DNA of 12,732 nucleotides from JAJDGF01 sp031549325 (GTDB lineage: Bacteria > Bacillota > Clostridia > Christensenellales > Aristaeellaceae), in the NCBI GenBank assembly GCA_031549325.1, contig JAVBQA010000063.1:1-12732 (forward strand), given 5' to 3'. How positions within the stretch are numbered: position 1 is the stretch's first letter; each line of letters starts with the position of its first letter. Under the pieces are notes generated by a model. It saw nothing but the letters and a program-made list of their open reading frames with translations, had not been told where the DNA came from and did no database searches. Made by a program: the position numbers and the translations under genes. Positions 1 to 6,332 of the stretch are shown in pieces.

Positions 1-1
1 C

Positions 2-1273
2 TACGGCAACGTGGGCCAAAACAAGGACTGCACCACCCGCTCGGCCCTCTGCATCCACGGCGGCGCGGAGTTCATAATGCCGGTGATCCAGGCCTACCAG
101 TACCTGGACCTGACCCCGCTGTCCATTCAGGTGGACCTGAAAAACGCGCTGTCGCGCCAGAACATCCGCATCGACGTGCCCAGCCGGTTCACCGTGGGCA
201 TCTCCACCGAGCAAGGCGTCATGCAAAACGCCGCCGAGCGCCTCTTGGGGCTGAAGCTCAACGAGGTGCAGGAGCTCGCCAAAGACATCATCTTTGGCCA
301 GCTGCGCCTGGTCATCGCCACGATGGACATCGAGGAGATCAACACCGACAGGGACAAGTTCCTTGAGGCCGTCTCCAGAAACGTCGAGACCGAGCTCAAG
401 AAGATCGGCCTTCGGCTGATCAACGTGAACGTGACCGACATCAACGACGAGTCGGGTTACATCGAGGCGCTGGGCAAGGAAGCCGCCGCCAAGGCCATCA
501 ACGACGCCAAGCGCTCCGTGGCCGAGAAGGACAGGGACGGCGCCATCGGCGAGGCCAATGCCCAGAGGGATGAGCGCATCCAGGTGGCCGCCGCCAACTC
601 CACCGCCATCCAAGGCGAAAACGAGGCGCAGGCTGACGTCGCCCGCTCCAACGCGCTGCGCCGCGAGAAGGAAGCCGAGGCGCTGAAGGTTGCCATGGCC
701 GCCGAAAAGATCCAGTCCGCCCAGGCGCTGCACGAAGCTTACGACGCGGAGCGCCAGGCAGAAGAAGCCCGCGCGTCCCGCGAGCAGGCCACGCTGCAGG
801 CCGACGTCATCGTCAAGGCCGAGATCAGGAAGCAGGAAATCGAGCTGCAGGCGGAGGCCGAGGCCGAGCAGATCAGGCGGCGCGCCCGCGGTGAGGCCGA
901 CGCCATCTTCGCCAAGATGGAGGCAGAGGCCCGGGGTATGCAGGAGATACTGCTCAAGCAGGCCGCCGGTTTCAAGGAGCTGGTGCTGGCCGCCGGAGGC
1001 GACGCCAACGATGCGCTGCGCCTGATGATCGCCGACAAGATGGAGGACCTGATGCGCGTTCAGGTCGACGCCATCAAGAACATCAAGATCGACAAGGTTA
1101 CCGTCTGGGACGGCGGCGAGAAAGACGGCAAAAACGCCACCGCCGGGTTCGTCAGCGGCATGATGAAATCCATCCCGCCCATGAACGAGATGTTCGACAT
1201 GGCCGGCATGCGACTGCCCGAGCTGCTGGGCAAGCCGAAGGAGGAAGCGCCTGAGGCGCTGCCGCAGGACTAG
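2..1273 (+). CDS. Flotillin / SPFH-domain membrane scaffold protein (5' end missing)
   Basis: The frame is open to the left edge and residues before the first possible GTG (position 11) still fit the family, so the real start lies outside the window; 423 residues are visible. The visible N-terminal part matches the flotillin SPFH domain (for example SRQNIR, PSRFTVGIS, MQNAAERLLG, ITE-like TDIND). About residues 150-310 form a long Ala/Glu/Arg/Lys-rich coiled coil with EAEA-type repeats, the oligomerisation region of FloT/YqiK proteins. The C-terminal part (SGMMKSIPPMNEMFDMAGMRLPELLGK) is typical of bacterial flotillins. The family organises membrane microdomains at the cytoplasmic face. The N-terminal membrane hairpin would be upstream and cannot be checked. 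No clear intrinsic terminator follows; only a weak hairpin (GATGTGG 1296-1302 / CCACATC 1312-1318, no T-run) is visible. The family call is secure; FloT versus YqiK subtype is not. Confidence 0.9.
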   Translation, partial: YGNVGQNKDCTTRSALCIHGGAEFIMPVIQAYQYLDLTPLSIQVDLKNALSRQNIRIDVPSRFTVGISTEQGVMQNAAERLLGLKLNEVQELAKDIIFGQLRLVIATMDIEEINTDRDKFLEAVSRNVETELKKIGLRLINVNVTDINDESGYIEALGKEAAAKAINDAKRSVAEKDRDGAIGEANAQRDERIQVAAANSTAIQGENEAQADVARSNALRREKEAEALKVAMAAEKIQSAQALHEAYDAERQAEEARASREQATLQADVIVKAEIRKQEIELQAEAEAEQIRRRARGEADAIFAKMEAEARGMQEILLKQAAGFKELVLAAGGDANDALRLMIADKMEDLMRVQVDAIKNIKIDKVTVWDGGEKDGKNATAGFVSGMMKSIPPMNEMFDMAGMRLPELLGKPKEEAPEALPQD

Positions 1274-1339
1274 CCCGAGCGATGCGCGCGCCGGCGATGT
1301 GGCGCGGCCCACCACATCTGGCGATGGCAGGCTTCTGCG

Positions 1340-1367
1340 TTGACAACGGCAGCGCGCGTGGTATAAT
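1340..1367 (+). promoter_or_regulatory. Sigma-A promoter of the small basic protein gene
   Basis: A perfect -35 box TTGACA (1340-1345) and a perfect -10 box TATAAT (1362-1367) are separated by 16 bases. Transcription should begin near 1374, only about 18 bases before the TTG start codon at 1392, so the leader is little more than the ribosome binding site AAGGAGG (1376-1382). Such a consensus promoter for one 62-codon frame suggests high, constitutive transcription. Confidence 0.85.
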
Positions 1368-1391
1368 GGTCTTCCAAGGAGGCGAGAACCA

Positions 1392-1580
1392 TTGACCAAG
1401 CACATTCCCTACATCAAGCTGGCCAAGAAAAAGCAGCGCGCGCTGAACGCGGCCAGGCGTGGCGGCTGGGGTGAACTCAACCCGGTGACGCGCAAACCCG
1501 AGAACCCGAAGGCATACAACCGAAAGAAGCTCCCCCGACCGGACGACGGCGGGGGAGTTTCTTTGCGTCTCCTTGCATAG
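1392..1580 (+). CDS. Small basic protein, candidate ArfA-like ribosome-rescue factor with an internal terminator
   Basis: A 62-residue protein very rich in Lys/Arg, starting with TTG nine bases after AAGGAGG (1376-1382). I recall similar short uncharacterised proteins (HIPY..., WG.LNPVTRKPENPKAYNRKK) in Clostridia, but cannot search. The stretch N30-P-V-T-R34 then K40-A-Y-N-R-K-K46 resembles the E. coli ArfA core, DPLFR followed by KGSYMRK. ArfA recruits release factor to ribosomes stalled on mRNAs without a stop codon. The intrinsic terminator 1523-1564 covers codons 44-58, while the stop codon is 14 bases beyond its T-run. Terminated transcripts therefore lack a stop and would give about 55-57 residues. 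The same arrangement is known for arfA in E. coli and brfA in B. subtilis, where it makes the rescue factor accumulate only when trans-translation fails. That the frame is a gene is well supported by promoter, SD and terminator; the function is inference. Confidence 0.75.
   Translation: MTKHIPYIKLAKKKQRALNAARRGGWGELNPVTRKPENPKAYNRKKLPRPDDGGGVSLRLLA
1523..1564 (+). terminator. Strong intrinsic terminator inside the small basic gene
   Basis: Arms 1523-1537 and 1550-1564 pair over 15 positions with a single G-U (1529/1558). The GC core is CTCCCCCG / CGGGGGAG, and CCG 1539-1541 can pair further with CGG 1547-1549. The arms end in AAAGAAG / TTTCTTT, giving a T-rich 3' side. The hairpin lies wholly within the reading frame 1392-1580 and upstream of its stop codon. 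The A-rich 5' arm means it could also terminate leftward transcription. Confidence 0.85.
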
Positions 1581-1600
1581 CATGGAGGGGAGGTGGTTCC

Positions 1601-2266
1601 ATGCCCAGATCCGTTGGGGTCATCCGGCGGCGGCAGCGCTGCAACCAGTACATAGGAGAGCAGATCCTGGTCACCTGCGAGGCGCGCTACCCGATTCTGG
1701 TGCCCCAGGTGGGGTATCTGAACCGCCTGTTTGCCGCCAAAGGGCAGGCGCTGTGCGCGCGCTGCGCGGGCGAGCTGCGGCAGGATGCCCAGGCCGACCT
1801 CATCGACCGCCAGCGAGACGGCAACCCGTTCAATCCGTACGAGGCGCTTTTGACCTACACCACCACGCTGAACGCCGACTGCTTGCTCAGCCTGTATTTT
1901 GACGACTACACCTACACCGGCGGCGCACACGGCGGCACGGTGCGCACATCCGGCACGTATAGCCTGAACAACGGGCTGCCGCTTTCCCTGGGCGACATGT
2001 TTCCCAACAACCCGAACTACATTGCCGACATCACCCGCTATATCCAGGACGAGGTCGCCCGTCAACAAGGCGCGGGGGAGGGGCTGTGGTGGGACAACAG
2101 CGCGTCCCTGGTGCCCGGCGCGCTGAATCCGGATAGCTTCTACCTCACGCCCCGGGGGATCACGGTCTATTTCCAGCAGTATGACATCGCGCCTTACGCC
2201 TCGGGCATGCCCGAGTTTCTGATCCCATGGGGGCTGTTTGGCGCGGCAATGCCGGATATGTGCTGA
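1601..2266 (+). CDS. DUF3298 (RsiV-like) domain protein
   Basis: 221 residues, ATG start preceded by a strong SD (GGAGGGGAGG, 1584-1593). The C-terminal half matches DUF3298, the domain also found at the end of the lysozyme-sensing anti-sigma factor RsiV: D101-D-Y-T-Y-T-G-G-A-H-G111 followed by LPLSLGDMF (127-134), FYLTPRGITVYF (180-191), Y194-D-I-A-P-Y and SGMPEFLIPW (201-210). Residues 20-90 look like the accompanying DUF4163-type segment (YPILVPQVGYLNRLF). Unlike RsiV there is no N-terminal anti-sigma region, no transmembrane helix and no signal peptide, so it appears cytoplasmic. No promoter is visible between the preceding terminator and the SD, so expression may depend on read-through. 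The stop codon TGA overlaps the first base of the palindromic element that follows. Molecular function is unknown; the domain call is fairly sure. Confidence 0.82.
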   Translation: MPRSVGVIRRRQRCNQYIGEQILVTCEARYPILVPQVGYLNRLFAAKGQALCARCAGELRQDAQADLIDRQRDGNPFNPYEALLTYTTTLNADCLLSLYFDDYTYTGGAHGGTVRTSGTYSLNNGLPLSLGDMFPNNPNYIADITRYIQDEVARQQGAGEGLWWDNSASLVPGALNPDSFYLTPRGITVYFQQYDIAPYASGMPEFLIPWGLFGAAMPDMC

Positions 2267-2425
2267 TATCAATTCAAAATCGTAACGCCACGTCGCGCCG
2301 GATTATTTTCCGCCCTGCGGCGTCGCCCTCCGCTTAGCGTAGCTCTGCTACGCTGCACTCTAGCTCCTTGCAGGGCGAAAAAAAATTCTCGCCGCTTTGG
2401 AGGCGTTACTATTTTTCATTGGTAT
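2266..2425. repeat. 160-base MITE-like long imperfect palindrome
   Basis: The ends form 24-base inverted repeats (2266-2289 and 2402-2425) that match at 20 of 24 positions, with a shared GTAACGCC core. The match continues inwards through TTTTCCGCCCTGC / GCAGGGCGAAAA and ends at a perfect 8-bp central stem AGCGTAGC / GCTACGCT (2336-2343, 2347-2354) with a TCT loop. The centre of the end repeats (2345.5) and of the inner stem (2345) coincide, so the whole unit is one cruciform-capable element. No protein is encoded. An 8-base direct repeat ATGTGCTG flanks it (2258-2265 and 2434-2441), touching the left end exactly but lying 8 bases outside the right end. It resembles dispersed non-autonomous elements of Clostridia, but copy number cannot be tested here. 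Confidence 0.75.
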
Positions 2426-2467
2426 GAATCGGCATGTGCTGTTCCGTCAGCTCGTTTGTGGATGACC

Positions 2468-2494
2468 AAAGGCCGCCCTCATGGGGCGGCCTTT
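2468..2494. terminator. Bidirectional intrinsic terminator between convergent genes
   Basis: AAAGGCCGCCC (2468-2478) pairs perfectly over 11 bp with GGGCGGCCTTT (2484-2494) around a 5-base loop. With A-rich and T-rich outer ends it reads as a terminator in both directions. This suits its place between the DUF3298 gene (plus) and the sugar isomerase gene (minus), though it lies about 175 bases past the latter's stop codon. Confidence 0.65.
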
Positions 2495-2497
2495 CAG

Positions 2498-2571
2498 GCT
2501 GTCAAAATACTGCGTCTTTTGACAGCGAAATGCAAGTCTTGTGAATCGTGGATTCACGGGCAGACTTGCAT
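2498..2571. repeat. Two adjacent perfect hairpins in the non-coding stretch
   Basis: The first hairpin is GCTGTCAAAA / TTTTGACAGC (2498-2507, 2517-2526), 10 bp around a 9-base loop. The second is a two-step stem: ATGCAAGTCT / AGACTTGCAT (2530-2539, 2562-2571) enclosing GTGAATC / GATTCAC (2541-2547, 2551-2557) with a GTG loop. Neither has a T-run. Further down, GGGGC-TTCG-GCCTC (2627-2640) makes a small UUCG-loop hairpin. The rest of 2426-2667 shows no credible gene. Confidence 0.6.
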
Positions 2572-2667
2572 CCAGTGCGGAAGCAGCCTGCGGGCGCGCA
2601 GGTCGCCCTTTGGCGGCATGGATCCGGGGGCTTCGGCCTCTGAAAACCCCCTTGGGCTTGGCTGTTC

Positions 2668-3570
2668 TTACGCCTCGTCCCAGATGCGGCGGGCGTTCTT
2701 GAGGGACACGGAGGTGGCGTAGGGGCCGTCCTCCAGGCCTTCGAACTCGATGGCGATGCCGCCGTCATAACCGGCGTGCTTGAGCGCGGCCAGAATGGAG
2801 GGCACATCCAGGTCGCCCTGGTTCAGGATGGCGCCGCGCAGGTAGCGCCCGCTGAGGGACTTGAACCAGTGGCCGGCGCAGTCGAACTGGGTGGAATCGC
2901 CCGGATCGCGCTTGCGGATGTAGAAATCCTTCAGGTGGACCATTTGGGCTTGCGCGGCCAGGCGGATGGCGGCGACTTCCGGATCCTCGTCCATGCAGAC
3001 GATGTTGCCGGTGTCCAGCAGCAGCCCGTAGTTGTCGCTCCCGACCTGGTTGATGATGCGCTCGACGCGGTCGCAGCCGTTGGCGAAGAAGCCGTGGTTC
3101 TCGATCAGCGTGCGCACGCCCTTGGACTTCGCGTACTCGGTGATGCGGCGGGAGGCGTCGGCCATGACAGGCAGCCAGCGATCAAACTCGATGATGCCGT
3201 TCAGCCCCAGCGGCCGCCTGTAGGCGCACACGTCGTGGCGCATCTGCGGGATGCCCAGCTCGCTGACGATGTCCACCTCATGGCACAGCCGCGCGACTTC
3301 GGCCTCGAGCTCCGCGCCCTCTTTGCACAGGTCGGCCAGCACCGAGTAGTTGATCAGCGGCACGCCCGCGTCGCTGGCGCGCTGCCTGACCTGCCGGATC
3401 AGGTCGCTGTCGATCCGCTTGGTTTCGGGGTCGTCAAACCGGAACGAAAACGGCACCAGTTCCATGCACTCCGCGCCCTGCTCCGCGGCCCAGTCGATGG
3501 CCGTCAGAATGGTGAAGCGGCCCGATTTGATGTCCCTGTCCAGTGAGTAGCTGCTGATTCCAAGTTTCAT
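2668..3570 (-). CDS. Sugar phosphate isomerase/epimerase, AP-endonuclease-2-like TIM barrel
   Basis: 300 residues with the usual length and layout of the xylose-isomerase-like TIM-barrel family (PF01261). It begins on a strand (MKLGISSYSL). The expected metal and catalytic positions are visible: E157 and H159 in LIENHG, D186 in LLLDTGN, H212 in MVHLKD and E275 in IAIEFEG, with the GxxxxxxQGDLDVPSIL turn (245-260). Such enzymes interconvert keto-sugars or sugar acids by a metal-dependent proton shuttle; the substrate cannot be read from sequence. It is the last gene of the sugar operon, 16 bases after the dehydrogenase gene. Its SD (AGGAGG, plus-strand 3580-3585) sits right behind that gene's stop codon, so the two are surely co-transcribed. 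It probably feeds or draws from the dehydrogenase reaction. No truncation is seen. Confidence 0.85.
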   Translation of the reverse strand: MKLGISSYSLDRDIKSGRFTILTAIDWAAEQGAECMELVPFSFRFDDPETKRIDSDLIRQVRQRASDAGVPLINYSVLADLCKEGAELEAEVARLCHEVDIVSELGIPQMRHDVCAYRRPLGLNGIIEFDRWLPVMADASRRITEYAKSKGVRTLIENHGFFANGCDRVERIINQVGSDNYGLLLDTGNIVCMDEDPEVAAIRLAAQAQMVHLKDFYIRKRDPGDSTQFDCAGHWFKSLSGRYLRGAILNQGDLDVPSILAALKHAGYDGGIAIEFEGLEDGPYATSVSLKNARRIWDEA

Positions 3571-3586
3571 GCGTCTAGTCCTCCTG

Positions 3587-5095
3587 TTATGCTCGTAGAG
3601 TTCGCTCGAGCGTCTGGCGCACCGCGCCCACGCCCTGCATTTCAGAAACCAGTTGTTCCACTTTGGGCAGCAATCCAGCCCGTTTCAGATCCGCCCCGAA
3701 CAGCTTCTCGCTGCTGAGCACGTCCCTGAGGTCGCCCTTTACCGCCTGGGTTAGCTGGGGCAGCAGCGGGTCGTGGCTGAGCGGCATGGGGTTGCCTTGA
3801 TCGTCCGAGGCCATAAGGTACCTCAGCCAGCCGGCCAGCACTAGCGGCACACCGACGAGCTGATCCGCGTCGCCCCTTTCCATGTGGCGCCTCACCGTCT
3901 CGCCAAAGCGAATGGGCAGCTTTTGGCTGGTGTCGGCGGCGATGCGCTGGGGCGCGTCCCCGAGGGCCGTGTTGCGCAGGCGCTTGTGCACCAGCTCGTC
4001 GAAGAACCCGTGCATGGATAGTATGCCCGGATCTTCGGTCACGGCCATGCCTTCTTCGCCAACGCGGATGGCCAAAGCGCGCAGCAGCGGGTCGTCCATC
4101 TCGTCGGGGATGCGCGTGAAGCCGAGCAGGCAGCCGTAGATCGCCAGCGCGGTGTGGACCGGGTTCAGGCAGCAGGTGACTTTCATGCGCTCGGCCTTTT
4201 GCACCAGCGAACGCGTGGTCATCAGCACGCCCGCCTGTTCCAGCGGCGGCCGCCCGTTGGGGAAGGCGTCCTCGATCACCAGGTACTCGGCGAACTCGGC
4301 GTTCACAAACGGCGCGATGACGGTGTTGCGGCTGGTGGTCACGGCGCCAAGGTCGGTGAAGCCGTCGCCTTTCAGCAGCGCCTCGATCTTGGGCAGCGGG
4401 CCGGGCACGATCTTGTCGATCATGCTGACGGGGAAGCTGACGCGGTGTTCCAGATACGCAAGGAACCCGGCGTCCGCCTGTTCCCCGGCAATCCAGGCTT
4501 GCGCCACGGCCAGCACGTTTTTTCTGAGCAGATCGCCGTTGTTTTGGCAATTGTCCATGCTGACCAGCGCGATCGGGAGATCTCGCCTGGAACGCCACAG
4601 CAGGCACGCCGTCAGCAACCCGATGGTGCTCGCGGCCGTATCCGGCAACTCCGCTTCGTCCGGCCAAGCGTAGCCCTTCTCGGTGATCGTCAGCGACACT
4701 AGCTGCAGGCTCGGCTGCTCGAAAATCTGGCGCAGCCGCGCGCGGTCGCTCATCAGCACCGCCTCGCCGATGGAGCCGATCACGGCTTTCTCGGTTTGGC
4801 CGGGGGCTACCTGGCACAGCAGCGTCAGGTTGTCGTGGGCGCGGTAGAGGGGCTCCATAGTGGACGAGACGTCCGACACGATGGCCGTGATGCCCGAAGT
4901 CTGAAGCCCCTGGTTTAGCAGCTTCTGCTGGGCGTTGCACAAAAAAGCCCGGAACAGGTTGCCCGTACCGAAGTGGGCCCACACCGGGTGCTGCCGCGTG
5001 CGTTGCTGCACGGCGGGCACGTCGTATTGGGGCAACGCGATACCCGCCCGCTCGAAAAACCGCACGTCGCGGAGCGCGTCTAGGTTCAGTTGCAT
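3587..5095 (-). CDS. Mannitol dehydrogenase family oxidoreductase, probably a fructuronate/tagaturonate reductase
   Basis: 502 residues of the long-chain polyol/uronate dehydrogenase family (MtlD/UxuB/UxaB type, usually about 480-540). The N-terminal Rossmann domain carries the nucleotide loop H41-F-G-T-G-N-L-F-R-A-F51. Family signatures follow: SMDNCQNNG (179-187), FPVSMIDKIVP (221-231) and the active-site segment starting K305 with N311 and H314 (LNPVHTALA). The family reduces keto-sugars or keto-uronates with NAD(P)H in the cytoplasm. Resemblance to clostridial proteins labelled fructuronate reductase (the LNPxHT form) favours a hexuronate substrate, but mannitol or another polyol remains possible. 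The SD is GGGGAGGCG just upstream of the ATG. Its leader is only about 20 bases after a strong terminator-like hairpin, with no room for a promoter, so the gene relies on read-through from the transporter genes. It is followed at 16 bases by the sugar isomerase. Confidence 0.85.
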   Translation of the reverse strand: MQLNLDALRDVRFFERAGIALPQYDVPAVQQRTRQHPVWAHFGTGNLFRAFLCNAQQKLLNQGLQTSGITAIVSDVSSTMEPLYRAHDNLTLLCQVAPGQTEKAVIGSIGEAVLMSDRARLRQIFEQPSLQLVSLTITEKGYAWPDEAELPDTAASTIGLLTACLLWRSRRDLPIALVSMDNCQNNGDLLRKNVLAVAQAWIAGEQADAGFLAYLEHRVSFPVSMIDKIVPGPLPKIEALLKGDGFTDLGAVTTSRNTVIAPFVNAEFAEYLVIEDAFPNGRPPLEQAGVLMTTRSLVQKAERMKVTCCLNPVHTALAIYGCLLGFTRIPDEMDDPLLRALAIRVGEEGMAVTEDPGILSMHGFFDELVHKRLRNTALGDAPQRIAADTSQKLPIRFGETVRRHMERGDADQLVGVPLVLAGWLRYLMASDDQGNPMPLSHDPLLPQLTQAVKGDLRDVLSSEKLFGADLKRAGLLPKVEQLVSEMQGVGAVRQTLERTLRA

Positions 5096-5115
5096 GCCCG
5101 CGCCTCCCCAAAATG

Positions 5116-5148
5116 AAAAACATGGCGGGACAAACCGCGTCCCGCCAT
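5116..5148 (-). terminator. Intrinsic terminator or attenuator between the transporter genes and the dehydrogenase gene
   Basis: ATGGCGGGAC (5122-5131) and GTCCCGCCAT (5139-5148) form a perfect 10-bp stem with a 7-base loop. On the minus strand it is followed by GTTTTT (T-run at plus 5116-5120). It lies between the small membrane protein gene and the SD of the dehydrogenase gene. Because both downstream genes have no other visible promoter, it most likely lowers their expression relative to the transporter rather than ending the operon. Confidence 0.8.
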
Positions 5149-5167
5149 AAGTTATTCGCCGCGAATT

Positions 5168-5314
5168 TCAATTTCCCTGCATTGCCCCGTAGATAATCAA
5201 GAAAACAGCGGCCAGAGCCAGCAGCCAGATGATCACATCCAGCACCCGGATCGGGATGCGGATATGGTCGTACAGCCACTCCTTGAAGGGTTTGTCGCCT
5301 CGCGTGTTCATCAT
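5168..5314 (-). CDS. Small single-span membrane protein translationally coupled to mglC
   Basis: A 48-residue frame, below common gene-finder cut-offs. It starts with ATGATG; the first ATG (plus 5312-5314) overlaps the mglC stop codon by four bases (ATGA), which favours re-initiation, and no separate SD is evident. Residues 1-21 are polar and basic with aromatic residues (KPFKEWLYDHIRIPIR). Residues 24-43 (VLDVIIWLLALAAVFLIIYG) make one transmembrane helix, and the tail is only five residues. The positive N-terminus predicts an N-in orientation. The terminator follows 20 bases after its stop, making it the last gene of the transporter unit. I do not recognise a named family. Its coupling suggests a role with the Mgl permease, for example as a small accessory subunit, which is inference. 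Confidence 0.65.
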   Translation of the reverse strand: MMNTRGDKPFKEWLYDHIRIPIRVLDVIIWLLALAAVFLIIYGAMQGN

Positions 5315-6321
5315 TTTTTTGCCAGATATTTCCGCAGATCCAGCGCCACAGCGATGATGATGACCAAGCCCTGCACGATGTATGTGTAGTCGCTCTTGAC
5401 GCCCAGGAACTGCATGGCGATCTTCAGCACCTCGAACACCAGCACGCCCACCAGGATGCCCGAGATCTTACCCACGCCGCCGTTGACCGACACGCCGCCG
5501 ATGGTGCAGCCCGCGATGGCTTCCAGCTCGTAGCCCTGCGCCATGTTCACCGACGTGCCGCCCGATTTGGCTGCGATCAGAAAGCCGCACACGCCGTACA
5601 GGATCGCCGCCAGCATGTAGATCAGCAGCTTTGATTTGGTGGTGTTCACGCCCGCCACTTCGGCGGCGTTCTCGTTGCCGCCAATGGCGTACATGTACTT
5701 GCCATAGCGGGTCTTGTTGTACAGGAACCACATGAACAGACCGATCAGCAACGCGATGATGGCGATGTAGCTCAGGATCCGGTTGCCCACAAAACCGGTG
5801 GCGATGGCGGTGTAATCGGTGCGTAGGTAGCCGATGGGCTGCGCGCCGGTCACCACCAGACACACGCCGTAGACCAGCGTCTGCATGCCCAGCGTGGCGA
5901 TGAACGGAGGCACCTTGAAAAACGCGATGACCAAGCCGTTGATCAGCCCGATCAGGGCGCACACAAGAAGCGTGAACAGCAGCACCGCGATGATCGGCGG
6001 CGTGCCCAAATGCGCCGACACCCAGGCGTTGTACTCCGGCTTTTGCAGCAGCAGAGCCGCGATGCACGACGCGAAGCCCACCACACGGCCGGCGGAGAGA
6101 TCCGTGCCCTTGGTGATCAAACAGCCCGACACACCGGCCGCGATGATGAAGCGGATGGCGGTGTTGCTAATCAGGTTTCTGATGTTGGCTTCGGACACGA
6201 AATTCTTTTGAAGCAGGCCGACCACCACCGCGATGACGACGATGCCCACGGTGATGATGTTGTCGCGCAGCAGTTCAAGCACTCTCTTGCCGCTCAGTGG
6301 TGGTCTTTGTTCGTATTGCAT
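5311..6321 (-). CDS. mglC: Galactose/methyl-galactoside-type ABC transporter permease
   Basis: 336 residues, the normal length for MglC/RbsC permeases, with eight or more hydrophobic segments across the protein. The family-typical segments are present: KGTDLSAGR (about residues 72-80), the cytoplasmic-loop motif IGGNENAAEVAGVN that contacts the ATPase, and LEAIAGCTIGGVSVNGGVG. The C-terminus (ALDLRKYLAKK) closely parallels E. coli MglC (ALDSLKYARKK), which favours the galactose/glucose branch over ribose permeases. The SD AGGAGG immediately follows the mglA stop TAG, with 11 bases between the genes. It works in the cytoplasmic membrane with MglA and MglB. The stop codon is overlapped by the start of a small membrane protein gene. 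Confidence 0.9.
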   Translation of the reverse strand: MQYEQRPPLSGKRVLELLRDNIITVGIVVIAVVVGLLQKNFVSEANIRNLISNTAIRFIIAAGVSGCLITKGTDLSAGRVVGFASCIAALLLQKPEYNAWVSAHLGTPPIIAVLLFTLLVCALIGLINGLVIAFFKVPPFIATLGMQTLVYGVCLVVTGAQPIGYLRTDYTAIATGFVGNRILSYIAIIALLIGLFMWFLYNKTRYGKYMYAIGGNENAAEVAGVNTTKSKLLIYMLAAILYGVCGFLIAAKSGGTSVNMAQGYELEAIAGCTIGGVSVNGGVGKISGILVGVLVFEVLKIAMQFLGVKSDYTYIVQGLVIIIAVALDLRKYLAKK

Positions 6322-6332
6322 GAATGTGCCTC

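Noticed and set aside
1287..1318. Hairpins after the flotillin stop codon as its terminator
   Set aside because: The stems are only 6-7 bp with 8-9 base loops and there is no T-run, so termination there is not supported.
2456..2722. An 88-codon plus-strand frame in the palindrome-rich region
   Set aside because: It runs through a terminator and two hairpins, lacks an SD, and its Cys pairs come from inverted repeat sequence rather than a zinc finger pattern.
3642..5279. A 545-codon frame overlapping the dehydrogenase gene on the same strand
   Set aside because: The product is Arg/Ala/Pro-rich low-complexity without motifs, while the other frame has all polyol dehydrogenase signatures.
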